From CAZVNZ01 sp964628515 (GTDB lineage: Bacteria; Bacillota; Clostridia; Christensenellales; Christensenellaceae), in contig CAZVNZ010000029.1 of the NCBI GenBank assembly GCA_964628515.1, forward strand, positions 1-38,663: DNA of 38,663 nt, given 5' to 3'. Under the pieces are notes generated by a model. That model was not told the origin of the DNA. It saw nothing but the letters and a program-made list of their open reading frames with translations, and ran no database searches. A program made the translations under genes and the position numbers. Shown piece after piece: positions 8,801 to 17,197 of this stretch. Position 1 is the first letter of the stretch. The number at the start of each line of letters is the position of its first letter.

Positions 8801-9001
8801 ACCGTGCCTTTTATGATAATTCTTTTGGTATACTGGCTTAAATATTTGGAAAAATTTAAGTACGGTAAAATATTTGGGATTGCCTTTGTATGTGCCTGCA
8901 TTGTGATGTTTGCTGTATTCTACCCAATAGCCTCGGGCGTAAGGGTAAGCGAGGACTATTTAAACGGCATCAGATGGCTGGAGTCTTGGCCGTTTTATTA
9001 A
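5879..9001 (+). CDS. Double GT-C glycosyltransferase: N-terminal mannosyltransferase-like half fused to C-terminal PMT (GT39) half
   Basis: This is a 1040-residue polytopic membrane protein. Residues about 1-440 form one GT-C-like unit: hydrophobic segments, an acidic first loop with D71 (SDSNCFVAWARL) and ADYPPLYIYVLYFLG. A soluble beta-rich segment (about 495-605, FETPVDISKMRYY to IIPKSEYINLLEW) resembles a discoidin/carbohydrate-binding module. From about 625 the protein looks like a protein O-mannosyltransferase: D633-E634 in YFDEIYHVRTAYEN, HPPLGK at 655-660, NGFGWRFMGTLTG, RIGTIDSYSI and ATKWLCIYSG. Such enzymes use polyprenyl-phosphate sugars on the outer membrane face. Acceptor and sugar are unknown. 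The gene sits unusually between yraN and comM. The C-terminal assignment is strong; the N-terminal family is less certain. Confidence 0.8.
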   Translation: MDLQSQNEFLVIFTVIGLAFLAFMAYLYYCNNKRILKTADNSSKIIFGGILVIAFIIRFALAYEMPGYVSDSNCFVAWARLSFEGGLGNFYSGEFFADYPPLYIYVLYFLGFLQNALTVPPEFTNAFIRMPAILLDIACAIFIYNIATKKFKNYIPLFLGALIAFNPAIIINSAIWGQVDIVLTLALVLTLYMLLKDKLLFAGIFFVLAFLLKPQAVIIGPVVLFYVIKYIADSKNKLKSILTFVIALGVMLGLFILLSMPFKNSTEPFWLIDRYINTVSFSKLASLNTFNLFSMLGQNFMPDTNTILGIPIFTLGIILAVCVCGYAFWLFIKNKSKHMIFTLAAFVTMGIVAVAPRMHERYIFAAPIFLLIAYILCKDKRLILSAVLLFGVAFVNQVVALYHYEQFIDTQLMVTLSAVSMATFVYVGYLITQNALKQPQLIQEKGIKESSDPPINYPKQRLETFEEKKYIHKKDWLIMLIIAGVYSIFAFTNLGSFDVPKSGVKLTQPALIEFETPVDISKMRYYADYGDGIMDIEYSKDGVNYERYVSEEDGGSVNHQKHQLYQWLTVPITTNAQYFRIIPKSEYINLLEWSFIDAKGEVITPKTTNTPELFDEQAFAPKETTYMTEFYFDEIYHVRTAYENIHGIEPYEISHPPLGKILLSLGIQLFGMNGFGWRFMGTLTGVLMLFVIYIFAKLFLKQTKYATFATILFAVDFMHFTQTRIGTIDSYSILFIMLMYLFMFMYSKTNFNMQKLSKTLIPLFLCGLFFGIGAATKWLCIYSGPGLLLIFVMIMHKRYKEYKYAQTDEKYSSIAKNYKSNLIKTLLWCVLFFLGIPAIIYLLSYIPYTTVTQGNAYTFTNIIENQKYMLNYHAYLNPDVVHPFASKWYTWPLTIRPILYYHQIYADGTISNITSMGNPLIWWTGLISMFAVAVLAIKKKVKGFSLLIIAIAMLNQFVPWTLISRELFIYHYFATVPFMIILLVYWLKYLEKFKYGKIFGIAFVCACIVMFAVFYPIASGVRVSEDYLNGIRWLESWPFY

Positions 9002-9036
9002 ATAATAATTAGGGATAATAATATTAGGGGAAAAAT

Positions 9037-10581
9037 ATGCTTTCAAAGGTATTAAGTTTTGGATTGGTGGGAATAAGCGGTGTTCCTGTTTTAATTGAGG
9101 CAGATGTTTACAACGGTATGCCCGGTTTCGATATTGTAGGCTTGCCGGACGCATCCGTAAAAGAGTCTAAAGAGCGTGTACGCTCCGCAATAAAAAACTC
9201 GGGGTTTGAGTACCCAACAAAACGCATTACAATAAACTTAGCCCCGGCGGATTTAAGAAAAGAGGGTTCACTCTACGATTTACCCATTGCAATAGGGATA
9301 CTTGCCGCAAGCGAGCAAATAAATAGCGAGCTTTTAAAGCACATGGTAATTTTCGGAGAGCTTTCCCTAAACGGCGATGTGCGTAGCGTAAACGGCATTA
9401 TGCCAATGGTTATAGAGGCAAGAAAACGTGGGTTTAATATTGTGGTAGTGCCAAAAGAAAACGCAAAAGAGGCAAGCTACATTAAAGACGTAAAGCTACT
9501 TGCAATTAAAAATATTGCAGAGCTTGCGGAAATACTAAATAAAGAGGTAAAACCCACCGTATACCCAACTTCTGACTGGGAGCATACGGAGGGCGCAAAA
9601 ATAGCGATAGATTTTTCCGAAATAAAAGGGCAGGACAACGCAAAAAGAGCCATGGAAATAGCGGCGGCAGGAGGGCATAACATACTGCTTATAGGCACTC
9701 CAGGCTCGGGCAAAAGTATGATTGCAAAAGCGCTACCCTCCATTTTGCCGGATTTTACCTTCGAGGAGGCTTTAGAGGTAACAAAAATACATTCCATAGC
9801 AGGCGAGCTTAAAAAAAACAATGGGGAAATTATCAACGAAAGACCTTTCAGAAGCCCTCATCACAGTGCATCCACCATTGCTATTACAGGGGGAGGCACA
9901 AAAAGTTTGCCGGGAGAGATTTCCTTAGCCCACAGAGGAGTGCTTTATTTTGACGAACTCCCCGAGTACCCTCGAATTACCTTAGAGGCTTTGCGCCAAC
10001 CATTAGAGGACGGGGTAATTTCCATAGCACGAATAAACGCTAAAGTAAAATACCCTGCAAGATTTATGTTTGTGGCATCCATGAACCCTTGCCCCTGCGG
10101 TAATTACGGTAGCGAGGACTTAGCGTGCAGGTGTTCACCCTTTCAAATAAGCAGATATTTAAGCAGAATATCCGCACCCTTGCTTGACAGAATAGACTTA
10201 CATGTAGAAATGGCAAGAATGGACTACGAGCATTTAAACGAAAGCAAAAAGGGAGAGGACTCCAAAACCATAAAAAAACGTGTTAATAACGCAAGAAAAA
10301 TACAGTTAGAGCGGTACAAAGATTTAGGTGTGTATAACAATGCCCAACTAAATTCCGCACAAATAAAAGAGCATTGTATAGTGTCAAAAGAGGCAGGGGA
10401 CTTGCTAAAGCGGGCATATGACAGCCTAAAACTGTCTGCACGTTCTTATACACGTATTTTGCTTGTAGCACGTACAATAGCGGATTTGGCTATGGATAGA
10501 GATGTAGAGGAAAGACACGTTGCGGAGGCAATACAATACCGCACTTTAGATAAAAAATATTGGGGTAACAGCTATGAGTAA
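9037..10581 (+). CDS. comM: ComM/YifB-family Mg-chelatase-like AAA+ ATPase
   Basis: A 514-residue hexameric helicase-type ATPase; ComM promotes branch migration during integration of transformed DNA. Order: an N-terminal LonC-like domain (about 1-165, GMPGFDIVGLPDASVKES), Walker A GTPGSGKS at 220-227, Walker B GVLYFDELPEY, then a cysteine-rich patch CPCGNYGSEDLACRCSP and a C-terminal lid ending in DVEERHVAEAIQYR. The ribosome binding site AGGGGA precedes the ATG. The end overlaps dprA by 8 nt, so both act together in handling single-stranded DNA. This suggests recombination or competence potential, but no other competence gene is visible here. Confidence 0.95.
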   Translation: MLSKVLSFGLVGISGVPVLIEADVYNGMPGFDIVGLPDASVKESKERVRSAIKNSGFEYPTKRITINLAPADLRKEGSLYDLPIAIGILAASEQINSELLKHMVIFGELSLNGDVRSVNGIMPMVIEARKRGFNIVVVPKENAKEASYIKDVKLLAIKNIAELAEILNKEVKPTVYPTSDWEHTEGAKIAIDFSEIKGQDNAKRAMEIAAAGGHNILLIGTPGSGKSMIAKALPSILPDFTFEEALEVTKIHSIAGELKKNNGEIINERPFRSPHHSASTIAITGGGTKSLPGEISLAHRGVLYFDELPEYPRITLEALRQPLEDGVISIARINAKVKYPARFMFVASMNPCPCGNYGSEDLACRCSPFQISRYLSRISAPLLDRIDLHVEMARMDYEHLNESKKGEDSKTIKKRVNNARKIQLERYKDLGVYNNAQLNSAQIKEHCIVSKEAGDLLKRAYDSLKLSARSYTRILLVARTIADLAMDRDVEERHVAEAIQYRTLDKKYWGNSYE

Positions 10582-11668
10582 TTTTTCCGAGGCAGAAATT
10601 TATTGGCTGTGGCTATACTCCATAGAAGGCATTGGGGCACAAAAATTCTACGAGATTATAAAGCATTTCGAGGATGCAAAAACAGCTTACGAAAACGTAG
10701 CGCAGATACAAAAGGAAATTTCGGGAATTGGTGAAAAAATTGCAGAAAATCTTGCAAACTGTGCAAATGATGACTACATTGCAAACCTCTTAAAAAGTGT
10801 GGAAGTAGAGGATATTAACACTATTACAAGGCTTAACTCTAATTATCCTCATACATTGGGGGAAATTGAGTTGCCTCCACCCGTTTTGTTTTATAAAGGT
10901 AGTCTAACCGAAGAAATTGCCTGTGCAATAATAGGTAGCAGAAAACCTACTAAATACGGGTACAAGGTTGCGAAAAATATGGGTTACGAGTTGGCACAAC
11001 AAGGGTTGCTGGTAGTTTCGGGTATGGCACTCGGCATAGATTGTGCGGCACATACAGGGGCAATAGAGGGTGGCGGAAAAACCTTTGCGGTGCTTGGTTG
11101 CGGAGTGGATGTAATATACCCCAATTCCAACAGGCATTTATACGAAAAAATAATAGAAAACGGCGCGGTAATTTCCGAGTTTTTCCCTAAAACCGGACCG
11201 CTAAGAGCCCACTTTCCCCAACGTAACAGGATAATATCGGGGCTTTGCGATGTTTTGATTGTAGGAGAGGGTAGCGAAAGAAGCGGTGCACGAATTACGG
11301 TAGATTACGCACTAAAGCAAGGCAAAGAGGTATACACCCTGCTTTGCGATTTTAATTCTACCATGTCCAACCTGCCCAAATATCTGTTGGAATCGGGGGC
11401 AAGTGCGGTGGTTCACGCAAAAGAAGTAATAGAGGATATGGGTTGGAGCCTAAAAACTTTTGGGGATAACTCAAAAAATTTATGTAAAAACCTTGATTTA
11501 TTTCAAAATGAGATATATAATCTGCTTTTAAAGCAAAGTTACAGCGGTGTGGAAATTGCACACATCTTGAATAAAGATATAAAAGATGTTAATATTGCAT
11601 TAACTATGTTAGAATTAAATGGATATATAACTAACGAAATTGGAAATAAATATATAATTAACATATAA
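10574..11668 (+). CDS. dprA: DNA processing protein DprA (Smf)
   Basis: Binds incoming single-stranded DNA and loads RecA in natural transformation. The 364-residue protein has an N-terminal helix-hairpin-helix/SAM-like region (about 1-75), the Rossmann-fold DNA-binding core (IIGSRKPTKYGY, VVSGMALGIDCAAHTGAIEGGGKT, LGCGVDVIYP, GPLRAHFPQRNRIISGL) and a C-terminal winged helix (about 305-364, QSYSGVEIAHILNKDIKDVNIALTMLE). All key motifs are present. It overlaps comM by 8 nt and precedes topA, as smf does in B. subtilis. Confidence 0.97.
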   Translation: MSNFSEAEIYWLWLYSIEGIGAQKFYEIIKHFEDAKTAYENVAQIQKEISGIGEKIAENLANCANDDYIANLLKSVEVEDINTITRLNSNYPHTLGEIELPPPVLFYKGSLTEEIACAIIGSRKPTKYGYKVAKNMGYELAQQGLLVVSGMALGIDCAAHTGAIEGGGKTFAVLGCGVDVIYPNSNRHLYEKIIENGAVISEFFPKTGPLRAHFPQRNRIISGLCDVLIVGEGSERSGARITVDYALKQGKEVYTLLCDFNSTMSNLPKYLLESGASAVVHAKEVIEDMGWSLKTFGDNSKNLCKNLDLFQNEIYNLLLKQSYSGVEIAHILNKDIKDVNIALTMLELNGYITNEIGNKYIINI

Positions 11669-11694
11669 TTTACACAAATATGGGTAATATAGTG

Positions 11695-11700
11695 TATAAT
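11695..11700 (+). promoter_or_regulatory. Possible -10 element of a topA promoter
   Basis: A perfect TATAAT in the 63-nt dprA-topA gap lies 31 nt before the topA ATG. The best upstream match, TTTACA at 11669-11674, is 20 nt away, longer than normal, so this is only a weak candidate. Confidence 0.35.
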
Positions 11701-11731
11701 AATTTAGTACGAATAGATTTTGGAGGATTGT

Positions 11732-13957
11732 ATGGCGAGTACAACAACAGCTAAGAAGGAAACCACTAAAACAACCGCATCAAAAGCGACGGCAACAAAG
11801 GCAACTGCCAAAAAAGCCACCGCTATAAAAACAACGGCAAAAAAACCTGCGGTTAAAAAGACGGCAAAAAAAACCACGGCTGTAACAAAAAAAGGCAACC
11901 TTGTTATTGTGGAGTCTCCGGCTAAGGCAAAAACCATAGAAAAGTTTTTGGGAAAGGGCTACACCGTGCGTGCATCTAACGGGCATTTACGAGATTTACC
12001 CAAAAGCAAAATAGGCGTAGATATAGAAAATAACTTCGAGCCGGATTATAAACCAATACGAGGCAAGGCAAAACTCATTAAAGCATTAAAGGACGATGCG
12101 GCAAAATCTGTAAAAGTGTATCTTGCAACAGACCCGGACAGAGAGGGAGAGGCAATTTCGTGGCATATTGCCCAAATGTTGGATATTAACACAGAGGATA
12201 ATTGCAGAATAGAGTTTAACGAAATTACAAAAGAAGCGGTTACAAACGCTATTAACAATCCAAGGCAGATAGATTTAAAAAGGGTGGATGCTCAGCAGGC
12301 AAGACGTGTTTTAGACAGAATCGTAGGCTACAAATTAAGTCCCCTTTTATGGCGCAAGGTTAAAAAAGGACTAAGCGCAGGACGGGTACAAAGTGTTGCC
12401 GTAAAGGTAATAGTAGACAGAGAAAAGGAAATAAGAGCGTTTGTCCCCGAAGAATTTTGGACAATAACCGCAAATCTTCTAAAAGACAAAACGGAATTTG
12501 AGGCAAAATACTACGGCAAGGGGGATAAAAAAGCAAAACTTGAAAACAAATCCCAAACGGATGCTGTACTTAAAGCTGTTAAGGACGCAAAGTTCGTCAT
12601 AAAAGATGTAAAAACGGGCAATATGAGCAAAAATGCTTTACCCCCATTTACAACCAGCTTTTTGCAACAGGCGGCATCGGGTAAATTAGGCTTTACCGCC
12701 AAAAAAACCATGATGCTTGCACAAATGCTCTACGAGGGTGTGCCACTTGCAAACGGGCAAACGGTAGGCTTAATTACATATATGAGAACGGACTCCACAC
12801 GTATTTCAGCAGAGGCGCAATCATCGGCACAAGAATACATTAAAATTAAATTTGGGGAGGAATATCTGCCCAAAAAACCAAACGTTTACAAAAGCAAAAA
12901 AAATTCACAGGATGCTCACGAGGCTATAAGACCATCCTACATAACAAATACTCCCGAGGAAATAAAAGAGTATTTAACAAGCGACCAATACAAGCTATAT
13001 AAGCTTATTTATACAAGATTTCTTGCAAGCCAGATGTCTGCAACCCAATACGAAAAAATTGCTTTTGATATTGATGCAAACGGACATACCTTCAAAGCAA
13101 ACGGCTCTCGCATACTGTTTAAGGGGCATTTGGCGGTGTACGACTCCAAAGTGGACGAGGACGAGCAAAAAATGTTGCCTAAAGCAAATACGGGAGACGA
13201 GCTAACCAAAAAAGACATTACACCTAAGCAAAACTTTACACAACCGCCGGGCAGGTATACAGAAGCCTCTTTAATTAAGTTTTTGGAGGAAAAGGGCATT
13301 GGACGCCCAAGTACCTACGCACCTACAATTTCTACAATTTTAGACCGCTTTTACGTGGCTAAGGAGGGTAAATCCTTTGTACCCACAGAGCTTGGAGAAA
13401 TTGTAAACGACTTAATGTGCAATAATTTCTCGGATATTATAGATATTCAGTTTACCTCGGATATGGAGGAGAAGCTGGATAATGTAGAGCAGGACGCTAC
13501 TAATTGGAAGGCGCTTATAAAAGAGTTTTACACCCCCTTCGAACAAGATTTGGAAAAAGCGGAGGTAAATATAGAGCATGTAAAACTTGCAGACAAAGTC
13601 TCGGAAATTGCGTGCGAAAAATGCGGTGCTATGATGGTCTATAAATCGGGTAGGTTTGGAGAGTTTTTGGCTTGCCCCAATTATCCGGAATGTAAAAATA
13701 CCAAAGCTATTGTTAAAGAAATAAATGTGCCCTGTCCAAAATGCGGAGGGCATATAGTGGAAAAAAAAGGGGGAAAATCCAAAAAAACTTTTTACGGTTG
13801 CGAGAATTATCCTAACTGTGATTTTGTTTCTTGGGATTTACCCTTAGAAAAAAAATGCGAGGTTTGCGGAGCGTTTATGACAAGAAACAGGTTTAAACAG
13901 GAAAAATGCTCCAATGCGGAGTGTACCTCCCGTAAAAAAGCAGATGATAAAAAATAA
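11732..13957 (+). CDS. topA: DNA topoisomerase I with lysine/threonine-rich N-terminal extension
   Basis: The type IA enzyme relaxes negative supercoils. With ATG 11732 (GGAGGA ribosome binding site 5 nt upstream) it has 741 residues; a TTG at 11720 is rejected because it precedes that site. Toprim starts at about 56 with NLVIVESPAKAKT and DPDREGEA; the catalytic tyrosine is Y350 in LITYMRTDSTRIS; three C4 zinc-ribbon repeats close the protein (CEKCG..CPNYPEC, CPKCG..CENYPNC, CEVCG..CSNAEC). Residues 1-54 are an added tail of AKKAT/TTAKK-like repeats with 16 Lys, 17 Thr and one acidic residue, resembling histone H1-type basic tails and probably binding DNA nonspecifically. It overlaps trmFO by 14 nt. 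Confidence 0.96.
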   Translation: MASTTTAKKETTKTTASKATATKATAKKATAIKTTAKKPAVKKTAKKTTAVTKKGNLVIVESPAKAKTIEKFLGKGYTVRASNGHLRDLPKSKIGVDIENNFEPDYKPIRGKAKLIKALKDDAAKSVKVYLATDPDREGEAISWHIAQMLDINTEDNCRIEFNEITKEAVTNAINNPRQIDLKRVDAQQARRVLDRIVGYKLSPLLWRKVKKGLSAGRVQSVAVKVIVDREKEIRAFVPEEFWTITANLLKDKTEFEAKYYGKGDKKAKLENKSQTDAVLKAVKDAKFVIKDVKTGNMSKNALPPFTTSFLQQAASGKLGFTAKKTMMLAQMLYEGVPLANGQTVGLITYMRTDSTRISAEAQSSAQEYIKIKFGEEYLPKKPNVYKSKKNSQDAHEAIRPSYITNTPEEIKEYLTSDQYKLYKLIYTRFLASQMSATQYEKIAFDIDANGHTFKANGSRILFKGHLAVYDSKVDEDEQKMLPKANTGDELTKKDITPKQNFTQPPGRYTEASLIKFLEEKGIGRPSTYAPTISTILDRFYVAKEGKSFVPTELGEIVNDLMCNNFSDIIDIQFTSDMEEKLDNVEQDATNWKALIKEFYTPFEQDLEKAEVNIEHVKLADKVSEIACEKCGAMMVYKSGRFGEFLACPNYPECKNTKAIVKEINVPCPKCGGHIVEKKGGKSKKTFYGCENYPNCDFVSWDLPLEKKCEVCGAFMTRNRFKQEKCSNAECTSRKKADDKK

Positions 13958-15242
13958 AGTAAATATAATAGGCGCAGGGCTTGCAGGGTGCGAATGTGCC
14001 TACCAGCTTGCAAACAGGGGCTTTGAAGTAAATTTATACGAGATGAAGCCCAAAAAGTACACACCGGCACACTCCTACGAAAATTTTGGGGAACTTGTTT
14101 GCAGTAACTCTTTGCGTTCTAACAGGCTTTCTAATGCGGTAGGATTGCTAAAGGAAGAAATGCGTATGTTAGGCAGTCTTATAATTAAGGCGGCGGATAC
14201 TACTAAAGTACCGGCAGGTGGCGCACTAGCGGTAAACAGATACGAATTTTCCGATTATATTACAAAAGAGCTTAAAAAATTAAGCAATATTAATATAATA
14301 GAAGAAGAGGTTGTAAGTCTGTCTGCTTTTGAGGAAGAAAACACGGTAATAGCAAGCGGTCCTCTAACCACTCCGCCCTTATTTGAGGAAATTAAAAAAC
14401 TTACGGGGGAGGAGTATCTGCATTTTTTTGATGCCGCCGCTCCCATAGTTGCATACGACAGTATAGATATGGAAAACGCATTTTTTGCATCAAGATACGA
14501 GAGGGGTAGCGATTATATTAACTGCCCAATGTCTAAAGAAGAGTACACACTGTTTTATGATGAGCTGATAAAAGCACAGTGTGCGGAAATAAAGGAATTT
14601 GAGCAAAATGTATTTGAGGGCTGTATGCCTGTGGAAAGTATGGCGCAGAGAGGGTTTCAAACCTTGCTGTTTGGGCCGCTAAAGCCAAAGGGTATAAAAG
14701 ACCCTAAAACAGATAGACAACCATATGCTGTTGTTCAGCTACGAAAGGAAAATGTGCAGGGCAGTATGTACAACCTTGTGGGATTTCAAACCCATTTAAA
14801 GTTTGGAGAGCAAAAGCGGGTGTTTTCATTAATACCTGCCTTAAAAAACGCAGAATTTTTGCGTTACGGAGTAATGCACAAAAATACCTTTTTATGCTCG
14901 CCAAAATTGCTTGTCGAAACCTACTCCCTAAAAAGAGCACCCAATATTAAATTTGCAGGGCAAATTACAGGGGTGGAAGGGTATGTGGAAAGCGCAAGCA
15001 GTGGGCTTGTATGCGGTTTGCAAATAGCTTATAACAACACACTTAAATTTAGCTCCTACACGGCAACGGGGGCGTTATGCAAACATATTTCGGGAGGGTA
15101 CAATACCAATTTTCAACCTATGAATGTAAATTTCGGCATTATAGAGCCTCTCGATTTTAAAATAAAAAACAAAGAAGAAAAAAATACAGAAATTTCCAAA
15201 AGAGCGCTTAAATTACTTGAGGAAATTAAGGAAAAAATATAA
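13944..15242 (+). CDS. trmFO: Methylenetetrahydrofolate-tRNA-(uracil-5-)-methyltransferase TrmFO (Gid)
   Basis: Folate- and FAD-dependent enzyme forming m5U54 in the T-loop of tRNAs. The start at 13944 gives 432 residues beginning MIKNKVNIIGAGLAGCECAYQ, with the dinucleotide-binding GAGLAG near residue 10; an upstream ATG at 13914 would add ten residues not expected in the family. Further signatures are HSYENFGELVCSNSLRSN, GCMPVESMAQRG, GFQTHLKFGEQKRVF, and the C-terminal GGYNTNFQPMNVNFGI. It overlaps topA by 14 nt. In B. subtilis codV/xerC separates gid from clpQ; here hslV follows after 11 nt. Confidence 0.96.
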   Translation: MIKNKVNIIGAGLAGCECAYQLANRGFEVNLYEMKPKKYTPAHSYENFGELVCSNSLRSNRLSNAVGLLKEEMRMLGSLIIKAADTTKVPAGGALAVNRYEFSDYITKELKKLSNINIIEEEVVSLSAFEEENTVIASGPLTTPPLFEEIKKLTGEEYLHFFDAAAPIVAYDSIDMENAFFASRYERGSDYINCPMSKEEYTLFYDELIKAQCAEIKEFEQNVFEGCMPVESMAQRGFQTLLFGPLKPKGIKDPKTDRQPYAVVQLRKENVQGSMYNLVGFQTHLKFGEQKRVFSLIPALKNAEFLRYGVMHKNTFLCSPKLLVETYSLKRAPNIKFAGQITGVEGYVESASSGLVCGLQIAYNNTLKFSSYTATGALCKHISGGYNTNFQPMNVNFGIIEPLDFKIKNKEEKNTEISKRALKLLEEIKEKI

Positions 15243-15253
15243 CGGAGGTAGTT

Positions 15254-15784
15254 ATGTTAAAAGGTACTACTATATTAGCGGTAAAAAGAGGGGATAGCTG
15301 TGCAGTCGCAGGAGACGGACAAGTTACCCTAAGCGAAAAAATTATCATGAAATCCACTGCAAGAAAGGTAAGAAGAATTTTTAACGATAAGGTTATCGTA
15401 GGCTTTGCAGGCTCGGTATCCGATGCTTTTTCTCTAAGCGAGAAATTTGAGGCTAAGTTAGAAGAATACGGCGGAAGTTTGCAAAGAGCGGCGGTGGAGT
15501 TAGCTCAAGAATGGCGAATGGATAAGGCTATGCGTAAGTTAGAGGCTATGCTTATAGCGGCAGACAAAGAAAATCTGCTTGTGGTATCGGGCACAGGCGA
15601 AGTTATAGAGCCCGACGAAGGGGTATGTGCCATAGGCTCGGGTGGGTCTTATGCACTTTCTGCGGCACGGGCGCTTATCCAAAACACAGATATGGAAGCA
15701 AGGGAAATTGCTTACAAAGGTTTAAAAATTGCAAGCGAAATTTGCGTTTATACCAACGACAATATAATAGTGGAGGAAGTTTAA
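15254..15784 (+). CDS. hslV: ATP-dependent protease peptidase subunit HslV (ClpQ)
   Basis: A proteasome-like threonine peptidase that forms a double hexamer and degrades proteins unfolded by HslU. The 176-residue protein begins MLKGTTILAVKRGD; removal of MLKG would expose a catalytic N-terminal threonine, as in Thermotoga-type HslV and unlike the serine reported for B. subtilis ClpQ. SGDGQVTL-type sequence (AGDGQVTLSEKIIMK), ARKVRRIF and GFAGSVSDAF are conserved. A good GGAGGT ribosome binding site precedes the ATG, and hslU starts 1 nt after the stop. Confidence 0.97.
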   Translation: MLKGTTILAVKRGDSCAVAGDGQVTLSEKIIMKSTARKVRRIFNDKVIVGFAGSVSDAFSLSEKFEAKLEEYGGSLQRAAVELAQEWRMDKAMRKLEAMLIAADKENLLVVSGTGEVIEPDEGVCAIGSGGSYALSAARALIQNTDMEAREIAYKGLKIASEICVYTNDNIIVEEV

Positions 15785-15785
15785 T

Positions 15786-17168
15786 ATGTCTAATTTGACT
15801 CCCAAAGAAATTGTAACAGAGCTGGATAAATACATAATAGGGCAGGATAAAGCCAAAAAAGCGGTAGCCATAGCCTTAAGAAACAGATACAGACGAAGCA
15901 AATTAAATGACGAACTCAAAGAGGAAATAACACCTAAAAATATTATTATGATGGGGCCTACCGGTGTAGGCAAAACGGAGATAGCAAGACGGCTTTCAAA
16001 ACTTATGGATGCACCCTTTGTTAAGGTGGAAGCCACAAAATTTACAGAGGTAGGCTACGTAGGCAGAGATGTGGAGTCTATGATACGTGATTTAGTGGAA
16101 GCCTCCATTAGAATGGTAAAATCCCAAAGACACGAAACGGTAAGAGAGCAAGCAAGAGCCAATGCGGAAGACAGGCTTGTAGAAATGCTTGTACCCAATA
16201 AATTTGCAAGGCAAAGCGCATCCCCCTTTGGTATGCTGTTTGGCTCAAACCAAATAGAAGCTCCAAAAGAGGAGGAAAACGAAGAAGAAAAGCAAAAGCG
16301 CCAATCACGCAAGGAAAAAACCTTGGAAAATTTGCGTAGCGGTAAGCTGGAAAATCTTGTTTTGGAGATTGAAGTGGAGGTAAATACCTCGGGAGGCATG
16401 GAAATACCCGGAATGGGCGGAGAAAACATGGGGGATTTACTCTCGGGAATACTGCCTAAAAAAACAAAAAAGCGAAAGGTAAATATTACAGAAGCAAGAA
16501 AGATTTTCGAGCAGGAGGAAGCGGATAAACTCATAGATATGGACGAGGTTACCCAAACCGCCGTGGAAAAAGCAGAGCAAAACGGAATAATATTTTTGGA
16601 CGAAATAGATAAAATTGCAGGTAAAACCATGGGTAGTGGTCCGGATATTTCCAGAGAGGGCGTACAGAGGGATATTTTGCCCATAGTAGAAGGCAGTACG
16701 GTTATGACAAAATACGGCCCCGTAAAAACGGATTATATGCTGTTTATTGCGGCAGGAGCTTTTCATGTTGCAAAAATTTCCGATTTAATTCCGGAGTTGC
16801 AGGGGCGTTTTCCCATTAAAGTGGAGCTTGAAAATCTAACCAAAGTGGAGTTTGAAAAAATACTTACCCAACCAAAAAACGCTATAACCACGCAGTACGA
16901 GGCGCTACTTGCCACAGACGGCGTAAAACTTGTGTTTAAAGAGGATGCAATAATAAAAATTGCAGAGTTTGCTCAAATAGTAAACGAAAACACGGAAAAC
17001 ATAGGGGCAAGGCGACTGCACACCATTATGGAAAATCTTTTGGAAGATATTTCTTTTAACGCAAGTGGTTTAACACCTGCGGTGGAAGTGGAAATTAACG
17101 AGCTTTACGTTGTAGAGCATTTAAAAAATGAAGAAAAATATACAAATTTACAGAAATATATATTATAA
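15786..17168 (+). CDS. hslU: ATP-dependent protease ATPase subunit HslU (ClpY)
   Basis: AAA+ unfoldase partner of HslV. The 460 residues include LDKYIIGQDKAKKAVAIALRNR at the N-terminus, Walker A GPTGVGKT at 57-64, the pore motif region KFTEVGYVGRDVESMIRDL, a charged I-domain (about 135-240), Walker B IIFLDEIDKIA and a C-terminal sensor-2 segment ENIGARRLHTIMENLLEDISF. The end LQKYIL is the short C-terminal tail that inserts into HslV in known structures. It follows hslV by 1 nt; codY, next in B. subtilis, is absent and rnj follows instead. Confidence 0.98.
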   Translation: MSNLTPKEIVTELDKYIIGQDKAKKAVAIALRNRYRRSKLNDELKEEITPKNIIMMGPTGVGKTEIARRLSKLMDAPFVKVEATKFTEVGYVGRDVESMIRDLVEASIRMVKSQRHETVREQARANAEDRLVEMLVPNKFARQSASPFGMLFGSNQIEAPKEEENEEEKQKRQSRKEKTLENLRSGKLENLVLEIEVEVNTSGGMEIPGMGGENMGDLLSGILPKKTKKRKVNITEARKIFEQEEADKLIDMDEVTQTAVEKAEQNGIIFLDEIDKIAGKTMGSGPDISREGVQRDILPIVEGSTVMTKYGPVKTDYMLFIAAGAFHVAKISDLIPELQGRFPIKVELENLTKVEFEKILTQPKNAITTQYEALLATDGVKLVFKEDAIIKIAEFAQIVNENTENIGARRLHTIMENLLEDISFNASGLTPAVEVEINELYVVEHLKNEEKYTNLQKYIL

Positions 17169-17197
17169 TGTTTATATAGTATAAGTGAGGAATAATT

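Noticed and set aside
16055..16684. 209-codon minus-strand open frame
   Set aside because: It is wholly antisense to hslU with low-complexity Ser/Leu/Phe-rich composition, as expected for the complement of a charged coding region.
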